Source: a virus
Reading direction: 5' to 3' (one strand)
DNA length: 64,000 nt
IMG/VR virus record: IMGVR_UViG_3300008050_000027
Span: 29,670-93,669 of that record
In this document: positions 1-10,200 of the stretch, piece by piece
Layout: each line of letters begins with the position of its first letter
Position numbering within the stretch: the first letter of the stretch is position 1
Notes under the pieces: generated by a model
Seen by the model: only the letters and a program-made list of their open reading frames with translations
The model's database searches: none
What the model was told of the DNA's origin: nothing
Program-made: the position numbers and the translations under genes

Positions 1-383
1 TTAAGCCTACTTGTAAGCCCTTTTGACTTATTCGTATGGAACATTGTCTGCAGTCTAAAAGCAGTCTGTGGGGTTCCAGATGTATTTTCATATTTTGTTC
101 TAAAATATTTTGTTGTTGGAATTAGTGAATGGGGTGCTGAACCTCCTATGTTGGTGCCATCAGTAATAGGTAAGACAATTCCGCCATCCCAATTAGTTCC
201 GTCAGTCGATACTTCTAATGTTAATGTTCCAGTTGCTGCTGCCGGTTCCAGATGCAAAAAAGTTGTTATAAGACTGTATTGCGAAACATCCTCTGCTGTA
301 CCACTAAAAATTTGACTGGCCGATAGTATAGATGTTGAACTGTTGTTTGTAGAGACGATCCCTCTAGAAATAAGGTGGCTCAT
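1..383 (-). CDS. Fibre-like or accessory virion protein, partial
   Basis: The frame is open from ATG at 383 to the window edge, giving the first 127 residues of a longer protein. It begins MSHLISRGIVSTNNSST and continues as a Thr/Ser/Gly-rich stretch with alternating beta strands, including EVSTDGTNWDGG and KYFRTKYENTSG, typical of a beta-sandwich in tail fibres or baseplate-attached proteins. Its ATG overlaps the stop of the preceding gene (ATGA). Its first residues (ISRGIVST) match the start of that preceding gene (DSRGVVST), so the two are probably paralogues. The role is inferred from composition and from position after the baseplate genes; I do not recognise a named family. Confidence 0.5.
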   Translation of the reverse strand, partial: MSHLISRGIVSTNNSSTSILSASQIFSGTAEDVSQYSLITTFLHLEPAAATGTLTLEVSTDGTNWDGGIVLPITDGTNIGGSAPHSLIPTTKYFRTKYENTSGTPQTAFRLQTMFHTNKSKGLTSRL

Positions 384-824
384 ATAATGCTCCAATCATT
401 TGCTGATGAACGAAATATGAAAGTCGCTGCATCGTATTGTAGGTTTAATGCTTGTGTTGCTGCGCCGTCGATGGTATTACCGCTCCCGCTTACCGTAATA
501 GCACCACTACCACCAACATTTTTGATAGTGATCTGATTTCCAGACGCAGGAGAGCTTGGCAGATCTACGTTAAAATTTCCAGTCGACGCATCAGCAAAAA
601 TAATCTCTGATGCACTTGCTGTAAATGTTCCCGTGATTTCTTGTATTGTTGACGAAGAGCTAGCAACAATCCCAGTTAAACCAGAACCATCACCAGAGAA
701 TGTACCGGAGAATGTACCGGAGACACTAACGAATGATGACGGAACCCTGACGATAAGCTCGCTATATGTCGGATGTAGTTGGTGTACTTACGACGCCTCG
801 AGAATCAATAATTGTTTTTGTCAA
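380..824 (-). pseudogene. Frameshifted fibre-like protein (TTG start)
   Basis: Two frames together make one plausible protein of about 148 residues. A TTG start at 824, with GGAG upstream, opens MTKTIIDSRGVVSTPTTSDI and then meets TAG at 762-764. The next frame, entered by skipping one base there, stays open to 380 and reads as a Ser/Gly-rich beta-structured protein (GTFSGTFSGDGSGLTG, NVGGSGAITVSGSGNTIDG) ending FIFRSSANDWSII. That second frame has no ATG, GTG or TTG start of its own. The N-terminus resembles the start of the next gene. It could be a true mutation, a +1 recoding event (ATA TAG C) or a one-base assembly error. Confidence 0.55.
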
Positions 825-875
825 GTAACTTCTCCATCATTCTATAAATGTGACAGCTCAAACTGACAAATATAA

Positions 876-896
876 GTATACTGAGTATACTGAGTA
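876..896. repeat. Short tandem repeat in intergenic gap
   Basis: GTATACTGA occurs twice head to tail at 876-893 and is followed by a partial third copy (GTA). It lies in the 124-bp gap between the large baseplate gene ending at 949 and the TTG-started fibre-like gene at 824. No function can be assigned. Confidence 0.5.
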
Positions 897-948
897 ATGC
901 CTATTATCTCTGCCTTTATTGCTCGATAATATAGAACCAAGCGTAATA

Positions 949-3663
949 TCACCCTTTTTCTAACTTTGCCAATTCTTGTAGCGCAGCGCCGACAGAGTTG
1001 GCAAGACTTTCATAGCTACCATAGGCATCAAGGGGTACTAGCTCCATCTGTGTTTCAAATGTACCAGGAGCGATTTCATGAACTAATTTGTTTACGCCAT
1101 ATAAATTGTCGATAGTTGTACCTGTTTGAAAATCAACAAAAAACTGTTGCATGTATTGTATTAAAGGACAGCCAAGTGTTGTGACAGACGCTCTTGAAGG
1201 CAAAGTCCTAAGAGGCAAATTGCCCGCCGACAAACCTGTGGGACTAAGTGGACCCGAATCGCCTGCCCTCAACATGTGGACAGTTGATAGAACAGGTTCC
1301 TGTATAGTAGAAAAGTTAGCAGTCTTTATGCCTGTGCTGTTAGTTCCGTAAACGATCGTAGGGATATTACTGCTAATAAATTTCTTAAGTTCAGTAATGC
1401 CGCCTGCTATCTTATAAACATGCTTTTGTGAGCCAGCTTGATCATCATCTATAATTTCAAGTAAATTTTTACTTTTAGCAGCAGCTAAAAACTTATTATA
1501 CGCTGCCTTGTGACCACTTGCATCTTGTTGTGCAAGATTTCCGAGTGTTCGTAAATCTTCTTCTCTTGACGCAAGCATTATTTGCCCTAGAGACTCATAA
1601 GGTGTTGCTACTCTATCAATAAAGTGGATTTTAAGTATTGTACTTTCTTTTTCGGCTGCATCCGATAACCCATCAGTAACATTACCCCCAGGAACGGTTT
1701 CTATAATAATATCAAGCATTGGCATTTTAAAGATGCCATCTTGGACGCCTGATTTTTTTAATCTAAAATTTAACCTATCTTGAAGTTGCGTTTCGGCGAG
1801 ATTCGTGTTAGTTACTGTTCTCTGACCTGACGCATCTATAGTGTTATTATATAAACCCTTTAAACCATAGCTGAATGACGTCATGTCATCAATAAAGTTG
1901 TTTGCGATGAATTGAACAAAGTCTCGCAGTGGTATTTGAACCCCACGGCGTGCGACTGCGATTGCCTTAAACGCCTTCCGCAATTCTGGCATAGAAATGA
2001 CGAACTCTGATATGTTGAGTTGAGAAGCAGCACCAGCTTTAGCATTAAATGGGTAAAATATAAGTTGGACGTCTTTATATTTTCCTTGAGATGCCAAAGG
2101 AACACCTACAAACATAGACATTAACCTACCAAATGAAACATATCCATTCTGTGGCACAGGCTTTTGAATATTCAAGGCATTTAGTTTTTCACGTGCTTTT
2201 GTTAAAAATGGATCTGTTTTTTCATCAGAAGTTGATAAAAGCTTTAATCTCTCAGTAACGACATCAACAACTTTCTGCCGGAAATCTTTTGCTTTACCAG
2301 AATTTCCTCGCGGGCCGAACAAATCTTGCAAATTATCACGCAACTCTTTTATATCAACGCTTTTTACGTTTTTTGAACCCTTCAGGTATGTTCGAAGCTG
2401 CTTTCTTTGCTCTTTTGTTAGCGTTAATGCTGAATCTACGTCCTCAGCCGTCGAAAATAGCTGTTGCTCACCACGAATCTCTTTAAATCCTGCTGGTCGT
2501 TCTTGCCCCAGCTTCAATCTAACGTCAGCAATCTTTTTTTGTAATTCTCTTACTGCACGAGCTGCTTCTATATGCTTGCCTCCGTCGGCGAGCCTTACAA
2601 CACGTAAATCCGAAGCTCCTTTCGTAAATAATTTCAGTTTAATTTTAACTTCACCACTCTCTGTAAAGCTAAATGATGAATTTACGATGCCATACTTCTG
2701 TTTTGATCTCATCGAATTAATTAAATCACCAAAAACATTTTCTCCCGTCACATCAGGATGACTCCACCCATACTCGATTAATAACTCAGTATTACTGTAC
2801 AGATCAGGCTTAATGAATTCTGCAATCTCAGTCAATCTTGATCTATCATGCAGTGTTATATCAAGATTGGCAGATCTATACGCAAAAAATCCAACCTGGG
2901 GTGTCACATCAATAGTAAGTTTCTCTATCGACATGAATGGCCTGAATTTATCTATAACTGGTGACGCCCTGTCAGTGTCAAAAGAAACGTCTGGGTTTAC
3001 AAGCATTTGTGGTGCAGTAAATAACTCCATGCCTGACGTCGTTGTCACTTCTTCGCTGCCAGCAGATGCGCCACGTAAGCCTAAAACCAACCGCTTGTCA
3101 GTATTCGTAACACTTGCTGCGCCTTCTAGAAATTTTACCAATGATAATGCTTGGACGTTGTTATTTTTTGATATCGGAGGTCTATTAGACTGCACCTCAA
3201 TAGATAAAAGTGGCACACATCTACTAATTTCGATAGATGGAATAGAATTTAAGAATAACGACACCGCATTAACGTCACGACCTGCTGGGGTTATCTGGAT
3301 GTCATTTAGCTGGACTAGTGATAATCTTTCTGAGTTGTCTGCGCCTACTATATTTGACATCACATTTTGTGAGTCCAATGAATTGCCATCGACGTAAACA
3401 GACAGCAACTCTTCTATTCTTTTTTTAGTAGCAGGAGATTTTGACGAAAAGGATTCAAGCTCCTTTAAAATCTGCGTTGATGTTAAAGAGCCCTCAGCAA
3501 CAGATATGACAAGAGATGCAATTTTACCTTCAGGCGTCGTATTAACTGATGAGTCGGGTTTCACGGAGGGTGTAAGTGCATGTAATACAACATCCTCGCG
3601 TGTAGAAATATCAAAATACTTCTCTAAACCCTTTACGGCACGTTGCAATTTCTCATTGGGCAT
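949..3663 (-). CDS. Putative baseplate hub / large tail protein
   Basis: A 904-residue protein. Its ATG overlaps the stop of the LysM gene upstream (TAATG), with AAGGAG before it. The N-terminal 250 residues look helical and variable. Around residues 310-345 is LLIEYGWSHPDVTGEN followed by a strand-rich stretch (SSFSFTESGEVKIKLKLFTKG), a pattern I associate with hub-type baseplate proteins of T4-like phages. The C-terminus ends in a compact segment (HEIAPGTFETQMELVP) resembling the end of hub proteins that thread the tube. It sits in a tightly packed baseplate cluster with tape measure, LysM protein and another large structural protein. Assignment to the hub is inference from context and partial motif resemblance. 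Confidence 0.5.
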   Translation of the reverse strand: MPNEKLQRAVKGLEKYFDISTREDVVLHALTPSVKPDSSVNTTPEGKIASLVISVAEGSLTSTQILKELESFSSKSPATKKRIEELLSVYVDGNSLDSQNVMSNIVGADNSERLSLVQLNDIQITPAGRDVNAVSLFLNSIPSIEISRCVPLLSIEVQSNRPPISKNNNVQALSLVKFLEGAASVTNTDKRLVLGLRGASAGSEEVTTTSGMELFTAPQMLVNPDVSFDTDRASPVIDKFRPFMSIEKLTIDVTPQVGFFAYRSANLDITLHDRSRLTEIAEFIKPDLYSNTELLIEYGWSHPDVTGENVFGDLINSMRSKQKYGIVNSSFSFTESGEVKIKLKLFTKGASDLRVVRLADGGKHIEAARAVRELQKKIADVRLKLGQERPAGFKEIRGEQQLFSTAEDVDSALTLTKEQRKQLRTYLKGSKNVKSVDIKELRDNLQDLFGPRGNSGKAKDFRQKVVDVVTERLKLLSTSDEKTDPFLTKAREKLNALNIQKPVPQNGYVSFGRLMSMFVGVPLASQGKYKDVQLIFYPFNAKAGAASQLNISEFVISMPELRKAFKAIAVARRGVQIPLRDFVQFIANNFIDDMTSFSYGLKGLYNNTIDASGQRTVTNTNLAETQLQDRLNFRLKKSGVQDGIFKMPMLDIIIETVPGGNVTDGLSDAAEKESTILKIHFIDRVATPYESLGQIMLASREEDLRTLGNLAQQDASGHKAAYNKFLAAAKSKNLLEIIDDDQAGSQKHVYKIAGGITELKKFISSNIPTIVYGTNSTGIKTANFSTIQEPVLSTVHMLRAGDSGPLSPTGLSAGNLPLRTLPSRASVTTLGCPLIQYMQQFFVDFQTGTTIDNLYGVNKLVHEIAPGTFETQMELVPLDAYGSYESLANSVGAALQELAKLEKG

Positions 3664-3959
3664 TACCCTACGATCTCCTTAATCTGCCCTAAGTCTGTTG
3701 GGATTACTATTCTTGTCCCGGGTGGGACTTGTAGGCCCCACCCTATTCCTGATGCTGCAGCTATTATCCACCAGCTCTGTGAATCGCCATAATATATACC
3801 TGCTAAAACATCCAATCTTTCATTTCCCTGAAGTGTTCTGACTGTGGTTTCAAGTTGTCCCGCGTCCACCGCACTTTTAATGATACGGCTTGCGCTTGAA
3901 GTCCCTTGTTGCAAACCACCAGCAATAACTGGTGCTCTAGAATATCTGCGTATTGCCAT
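3663..3959 (-). CDS. 53: LysM-domain baseplate protein (gp53-like)
   Basis: A 98-residue protein with a LysM-type fold in its C-terminal half. RLDVLAGIYYGDSQSWWIIA at about residues 48-67 is the typical LysM helix pattern (start, turn, and W-W-x-IA), followed by GLQVPPGTRIVIPTD, the closing strand. In contractile phages small proteins of this design are baseplate wedge or hub-cap components (T4 gp53, P2 gpX). It overlaps the neighbouring genes by one base on each side, which implies translational coupling within the baseplate cluster. The LysM resemblance is clear; equivalence to gp53 rather than gpX is inferred from the T4-like background. Confidence 0.65.
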   Translation of the reverse strand: MAIRRYSRAPVIAGGLQQGTSSASRIIKSAVDAGQLETTVRTLQGNERLDVLAGIYYGDSQSWWIIAAASGIGWGLQVPPGTRIVIPTDLGQIKEIVG

Positions 3960-6900
3960 TAAAACCCTCTCTTTTTATTAGACTTGTTAACTTCTAAATG
4001 TGCCTTGCTATATTCACTATCACTTGCATCGTCGTCGAATGGATCACCTGCAACGGGTTTCGCAATCTTTCCAACTGGATAAATTGGTGCTCTATTAAAC
4101 CCAGCATCATCAAGTCCAGGAGTGATATCATGAATTGGGTGAAAGGCCATCGTTATCTGTGCCCACTGCGGAGCCCTTCTCCCAAGTGTAGTTTCCCACC
4201 TTGGCGTTTTCCAGTCTACACGCATTGATTTTATCACACCCGCTAGGCCACGTCCTGCGACCGACTCAAATGATCTAACAATAGAGTTATTTTTAGCCGT
4301 GAAGAAGTCTTCAACTGCTTGTGATTCGGGTGTTGGTTGGGCGCTATTTGCGGATTCTGCATCTGCAATTTGCGCATTTAGATAAGGTATATTCGGTTCT
4401 AGTGAACTATGATCAATGAGATAAGGTCCAGATGATACACCTTCAGCCGGCTGCTCTAATGTAAACTCGTATGTTGTAATTTGCTTATTCGAGTGAGGAT
4501 GTGAAGTTAGAGTTCTGCCTGTAATATTAACATTAAGTGGATTTGTTGTATCCCGTAGTGCTTGTTCACCAGCAATCTTAAGCTTTAAAACTCCTTTTAC
4601 AGGTTTTAAGATTGCTTTATCACCTATAAAATAGCCAGCTGATTCAGGGTCTTGGACACTCGATGGATTTGCAATCTGTCTTTTAATTGCATCACCAATT
4701 TTTTGTAAATTCGCTGCAAACTCTTCCTCTTGACTTTCCTCGATAACGGATTCTGAGCCATCAAGACTAAAATCTGATGTCCCCAAGCCAAAAAGCCTTG
4801 CTAAAGCAAACTTCGAATAATTTGATCTAAATAAATCTCCGAGCCTTAAACGAATCATAGGTGATGAGGTCATAACTTGGGAGAAGGGCTGGATAAATGT
4901 GTCACTACCAGCTTCTAACTTCTTGCCCTTCGACCATTGTGGATACAGCAACGTCACAAGCTTATTTATTTTCCACCACATTATGTCAAAATCTTCTTCG
5001 TTCGTTGATACAACCCAAAATGATAAATCAATAGCTCTTTTGGTGCTTTTATATACCATTATAGGATCCACTCTGCCAGCAAACTGCCCATCATTGTATG
5101 CTGCATCATAATTATCACTTACTGATGAGAGGAATGCATGGAATGATGTTATCTCGTTTGTTCTAAGATCATGGAAGTAGAAAGGAACGTATTCCGCCTC
5201 GAGCTTGTCTTCAATCTTTTTTGCATTTTCCGAACTTATTCTTTTGGTCGCTACTTCAATTTTTGCAGATGATAATGAAGCAAGTGCGGACGTAGCATTT
5301 ACAGTGGGCGATGACAACAAGCTTGATGCTTTTATCACACTTGCAGGTAGTAAATAGCTTGATAAAGTTGAGGACGTGCGCCAAGCTAATTGCGTCGCTC
5401 CATCTTTAGCGCGACTCTTCATTATATGCGTCGCAGTATTATCAGTCAATCTATCTATTGTAGAAATTTTCCCAGAATCAGGAAGGTTTGTAGGGTTACC
5501 TAATTGCCCAATTGCATCTGGTGTTAGAAAGCCCTGATTCTCTAACTCTATTATTCCATCACCAAGACCAGCAAGAACATTTAAGAATGCAATAATCTTT
5601 GAAGATGATATAACATCCACCATCCCTAGTAACGCCTGGACACCTGAAAGTGGTGTTGTTGAACCGGAAACAGCGTCTACTAGTCCAGAAATGATGCGTG
5701 ATGTAGATCTGATTATCGAGCGTACCAATACAGCATAGTAGCCAGGTGATTTTATGACTTTAACAAAACTGGTTCCATCAAACTCAAAGAATACGTCAAT
5801 ACCACGATTTACCGCAGTTAAATAATCATACTTCGTGGTTGCAATCCCGAAGCTACTTCTATCTACTAAACCACCTCGTGCATTTGCTCTTGCAGATGAG
5901 GCGCCCATTGGACGGATGTCACGCTCTGCGTTTGGAATTGACTTATCATTAATAGGGTCAGGAGAAAATACTAAATTAATTAATGATAGAAACCCTTCAA
6001 CTGCGAGCTTAGCAGCGATTACCAACGCAGCGCCTAATATTATCATGCCCACGGGTGCGAATCCGCCGAATGGTTCTAGGAATGTGTTTAGATTGCCATA
6101 TGACCCGCCTATAACAGAACCAGCTTCGTCGAATACAAGATCACTCTCCAATCCAGCTCCGCCTGGAGGTGCTCCTTGCGCCTCAGTTAAATCACTGGCC
6201 CATAAAGATTTTTGATCTAGTTTTGTTACTGCTAACTGTGCTTCCCCCGGGATAATCGCAGCAGTGCTGATGCCTATGTCTGTCGGATCACCATCCCTAC
6301 CTATAAATTCGCCGGTCGAGCGTAGCATCAATGCAAGGCCAATTTTTTTCATTTGTTCATATGAAACATTTCCTGCTCCATTATCGTATGAACCAAGCCT
6401 AGCTTGTGATTTGCCGATAGATCTTGTATCTATCGATTTAGTAGATGATGAAATTGAACCAGCTTGAACAAATGGCGTTTCGCCCGACGGGTTGAATCTA
6501 TTTTTCTTTAATACGGCTGAGAGCTTTCTTTGTATCGAGCCAGCTTCTGATGGCGTTTTCTTGGTGGCAAATCCATCACCATGGTTCACTGCGGTGCCAT
6601 CCTCATTTATAGATCTGCCCCCTGGGTTTCCGATGATGTCACGCAACATATCATGCAGACCCTTTTCAGGGTCTGTGATTGCTGCTATATCTTCGCTTGT
6701 AAATGTTTGACCGAGAATTCCCAGGCTCGATAAAAATTCAAGTGATGCAAAAATGTCATTGTTGCTTGTTGATAGCGGCGCGGGTGTTCCATCTTCGTTT
6801 CTTATTGACGTTACATTGGCCTCACCAGAAACCGTATATGCATTCCCATCCCTCTGATCAGATGTGATTGAGGAGATGTATTCTGACATCTCCTCAATTG

Positions 6901-7036
6901 ACATCGGCGCCGGAGATTGTGCAGGTACAATTCTTGTATCGGCTTTTTTTAGAGGGATATCATCTCCTCTCTTTGTTGTATTTTGTGGGCCCGTACCAGT
7001 TACGATGATAGACCGTTTTTTACCCTTCTCAGTCAC
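3959..7036 (-). CDS. Large baseplate-associated structural protein
   Basis: A 1025-residue protein in the baseplate block. The N-terminal 300 residues are polar and low in order. A strongly hydrophobic stretch (VGMIILGAALVIAAKLAVEG) lies near residue 335. The central part contains PFYFHDLRTNEITSFHAFL, DIMWWKINKLVTLLYPQW and FIQPFSQVMTSSPMIRLRLG. I recognise this block as conserved in divergent T4-like phages, where it is annotated only as virion structural or baseplate. The C-terminus is acidic and then basic (NKSNKKRGF). It is coupled to the LysM gene (1-base overlap) and follows the small ORF at 7040 by 3 bases. No enzymatic motif is seen. The internal hydrophobic segment is unusual for a baseplate protein and may contact the tape measure or host membrane. 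Confidence 0.5.
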   Translation of the reverse strand: MTEKGKKRSIIVTGTGPQNTTKRGDDIPLKKADTRIVPAQSPAPMSIEEMSEYISSITSDQRDGNAYTVSGEANVTSIRNEDGTPAPLSTSNNDIFASLEFLSSLGILGQTFTSEDIAAITDPEKGLHDMLRDIIGNPGGRSINEDGTAVNHGDGFATKKTPSEAGSIQRKLSAVLKKNRFNPSGETPFVQAGSISSSTKSIDTRSIGKSQARLGSYDNGAGNVSYEQMKKIGLALMLRSTGEFIGRDGDPTDIGISTAAIIPGEAQLAVTKLDQKSLWASDLTEAQGAPPGGAGLESDLVFDEAGSVIGGSYGNLNTFLEPFGGFAPVGMIILGAALVIAAKLAVEGFLSLINLVFSPDPINDKSIPNAERDIRPMGASSARANARGGLVDRSSFGIATTKYDYLTAVNRGIDVFFEFDGTSFVKVIKSPGYYAVLVRSIIRSTSRIISGLVDAVSGSTTPLSGVQALLGMVDVISSSKIIAFLNVLAGLGDGIIELENQGFLTPDAIGQLGNPTNLPDSGKISTIDRLTDNTATHIMKSRAKDGATQLAWRTSSTLSSYLLPASVIKASSLLSSPTVNATSALASLSSAKIEVATKRISSENAKKIEDKLEAEYVPFYFHDLRTNEITSFHAFLSSVSDNYDAAYNDGQFAGRVDPIMVYKSTKRAIDLSFWVVSTNEEDFDIMWWKINKLVTLLYPQWSKGKKLEAGSDTFIQPFSQVMTSSPMIRLRLGDLFRSNYSKFALARLFGLGTSDFSLDGSESVIEESQEEEFAANLQKIGDAIKRQIANPSSVQDPESAGYFIGDKAILKPVKGVLKLKIAGEQALRDTTNPLNVNITGRTLTSHPHSNKQITTYEFTLEQPAEGVSSGPYLIDHSSLEPNIPYLNAQIADAESANSAQPTPESQAVEDFFTAKNNSIVRSFESVAGRGLAGVIKSMRVDWKTPRWETTLGRRAPQWAQITMAFHPIHDITPGLDDAGFNRAPIYPVGKIAKPVAGDPFDDDASDSEYSKAHLEVNKSNKKRGF

Positions 7037-7039
7037 AGG

Positions 7040-7249
7040 TTACGAGCCCCCTTTCTTAACTTCAGCAATAAATTCTGGATCGGTCATTTTCGACTCAATC
7101 ATATCTAGGTTGGAACCGATCTCATCAAAGAATGCAGAGATTAGCTTTTCTACTTGGGCCCTGACCTCTGGATCTGCTGACTTCATGATCGCATTATACT
7201 TAGCATCTCCAGCTATTTTTTCTAAAAGCTTGTCTTTATTGGAACTCAT
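7040..7249 (-). CDS. Small acidic protein between tape measure and baseplate gene
   Basis: A 69-residue, probably all-helical protein with many Asp, Glu and Lys. It starts MSSNKDKLLEKIAGDAKY and ends EFIAEVKKGGS. Its start overlaps the tape measure stop by 4 bases (ATGA-type coupling) and it precedes the 1025-residue baseplate gene by only 3 bases. It is therefore probably translated in fixed ratio with both. I do not recognise a family. A small tail chaperone or baseplate-initiator role fits the position but is inference. Confidence 0.6.
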   Translation of the reverse strand: MSSNKDKLLEKIAGDAKYNAIMKSADPEVRAQVEKLISAFFDEIGSNLDMIESKMTDPEFIAEVKKGGS

Positions 7250-10200
7250 CTTGATATCTCCGTCGTAACAACACCTGACTCAGCAAGAACCTTAACTAAT
7301 TTATCTGCCTCCATTGTAACATTTAAGTTAATGATGAATTTTGAATCTCTGTGCTTAATAGTTAGTTCATCACCCTCGATGCCTAACTTATCACCCAGCT
7401 GCTTTAGTTTTGCGTCTATGTCAAGCGTCTTTATACTCTCGACTGTATCAGAAACTGCGCTTGCTTCTTTTACCAAGTCGTCGATTGCACCTGTAGCCTG
7501 TAAAGTGCTTGTTTTTCTTGCTTTGCGTATGAAGGCATTGTCTAATTGGCTAATTTTATCGAAAGCTGATTTTACACGTGTTACGCCAATCTTTGAGGCT
7601 GCTTCCAAGGCGTCAGGAATCCCCCTGACGCCTACCCCTACTCCGGCCGCCATGTCCTTACCTATCGACATCATCACTTTTGAAGGAGAAGCGATTCCAA
7701 GCGCCTTTTTAATCTTGCTTATACCGCCCTTAAATGGTGCTGACAACGTTGTCCCTATACCTTTGAGACCGCCAACTAAGCCTTTCATAATATTAGAGCC
7801 CAAGTCTTTCCAGTATTTAACTGTGAAAAATTCGCCGACGTACTCCAATGCATCTTCCGCCATAAGTTTCATCATTTCGAATATTAGCCCGATATATGAT
7901 GAATAACCGCCCATGCCTTTTATCATGACTCTAAAATCATTTAGCTTTTCACCAAGAAATCCAAAAACATCACCTATTAGCTCAAATGTGTCGCCCAAAA
8001 ATTCAAAAATTGGCGCAAGCAATCCACCAATTAACGGAATAGACTCAGAAAAGCTTGACATTCGTTTAAACATTCCAGATATAATATGTGATACTACAGA
8101 AAGCACTTTAGCTGCTATCTCAAGGAGTCCAGGGATTAATGTGCCTTGAATAAAATCAAATAACCAAGGGATGCCTTTCATGACTACTGCTCCCAATAAT
8201 CTTTCGCCTAAGTTATAGAGCATAGGGATACCTTCGGTTATCGCAGTATAAAGTGAAGCTAGTAGTGCGGAACCAAACTCCAAGGCTTTTAACTTTATTA
8301 CACCCATATCACCACTGAATATTGCTTTGGCGAAATCACCCAATGAAGCAAGCAATTTTATACCTGCATCGAGCTGTTTCTTGATATTCATAAAAACAGC
8401 TGGCCCGAAGATAGTCTTGATATATCCTCCAGCTGCTTGTGCGAACTGCCCAATCCACCTACCTGCAGTTTCCGATGTGCCTTTACCAAGGAGACCGAAT
8501 GTTAAAGTATCGATCATTCCTGCAGCAGCAGATGCCATTGCAGCAGATGTACCTGCCCCGAACTCTTTTGTGAATGTCGGCCCGAACTTTTTCATGCCTG
8601 CAGAGACGCCTACACCAAGTGCAGCAAACATACCAATTAGTGCAGGAACCCACAAGAGTGGATTAAATAATACCGAGCTTACTGCTCCGGCGGCAGCAGC
8701 GAATGAAGAAGCAGCCGTGCCACCAGCGAAAGCTGCGATTAATGCTTCACCGAGTGATACTACGAGAAATGAAACACCAGCCTTTATTACGCCAGCGGAA
8801 AACATCGTTGCAAAGAAAAGAGCACCGATGGCTACGGCGCCCTTCATGACAGACGGCTCAATTTTTTTCCAAACGTCATTTAAGATTTTTTCAATCTCTG
8901 GTTGGATTATCTTTATCAGTTGACCCATAACGAGCCCTATACCTCGTCCGAACTTCTTAAATCCTTCTATGAATTTTTTGCCTTTGCCCTCAGCGTCCAA
9001 GATGCCGAAGCTATCTTCTAGATCTGATAACAGATTCCCGACAGTTTTTACGTCGCCTGTTATAACTGAGGAGAAGAAACTTTTGAAACTTTTTTCTACT
9101 GATTCAATGAACTTCTTAAATTCTGAGCCCTTCTTTGACACAGAGAAAAAGTCATTAAGAACGTTGACCATGTCTTTTACGCCTGGGAACATATCAACGA
9201 ATATCTTGCCTACCCGTATGCCTATCATATACGTCTTTCGAAGTGCACCATATAAACCAGTTAGCATTGTACGAAAATCTTTCGCACCGAAGACGCCACG
9301 TGCAAAACCATCAGCGAACGCTGTAAGAAACCCAGTAAACTCCCTGAACGGTTTTATTATTCTTTCTATGCTACTAGCTAACTTTTGAACTGCTTGTGCA
9401 GTCGTTATTTGCCTGTTCTGTGCAATCTTACCCTGTTTTTCCAGCTGGGCCATCGTTACGCCCATATTCTTTTGTGAAAAAACGGTCCTTGCAGTTTCTG
9501 CATTAAGGCCAGTTGTTTGCGAAAGAAGCTTAAGCTCCTGCCTTGTCAGCTTCTCCGCACTTTGACCCGCGGCGAAAAACCCGCGCCTTAACTCTTCCAG
9601 TCGATCAGCAGGATTCTCAGCCCTCATTAACCTAATTGCGTCGACGTTTGCGCCGAAGGCTTGCGAAAGTTTTGCAGAGCTTATCGCGGCGGACTCGAAT
9701 GTGTCAAATTGTTCGACAATACCAAGAAGTGATTTAAATTCAATACCAAGCTTTTTCGAATAAACAGATACCTTAGCTAAAGCTCTTGGACCAAGGTTTC
9801 CGAAATTTTGAACGTCTTTAGACATAGCCGCTATATCGCGACCGATGTTCTTAATAGAAAGCCCAAAAGCATTACCAAAAGAAAGTGCGTATTTTGATGC
9901 ATCTCTTAATTCTTTTTCTAGAGATGAACCCATGGCAAGTGCTTTTCTTGCCAAACCGCCCATATCCTCTGCTGTCGCTCCAAGCCCCTTCTGCATCAGC
10001 AAAATAGCTGTGCCAACCGGTCCAGAAATCTCCCTCTTGAACATTTCAAATGAACCATTCATACCCTGGGCTAGCTTATTGACATAGTCAAGACGCTCAG
10101 CAAGATTTCCAAAAACTCTATAACCAGTTAAACCAGATTTTTCAAGTTCGCCAGTCAAACTTTTTGCAGTAGATACTACAGCTAGGCCCGGCCCAGAAAC

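Noticed and set aside
633-866. Plus-strand ORF of 77 codons near the left end
   Set aside because: It is antisense to the minus-strand fibre-like gene (380-824); its Pro/Glu repeats are the reverse of Gly/Ser/Thr-rich codons there, and it lacks a ribosome binding site.
2813-3397. Long plus-strand ORF opposite the baseplate gene
   Set aside because: Shadow of the 904-residue minus-strand gene; no start signal and no recognisable domain.
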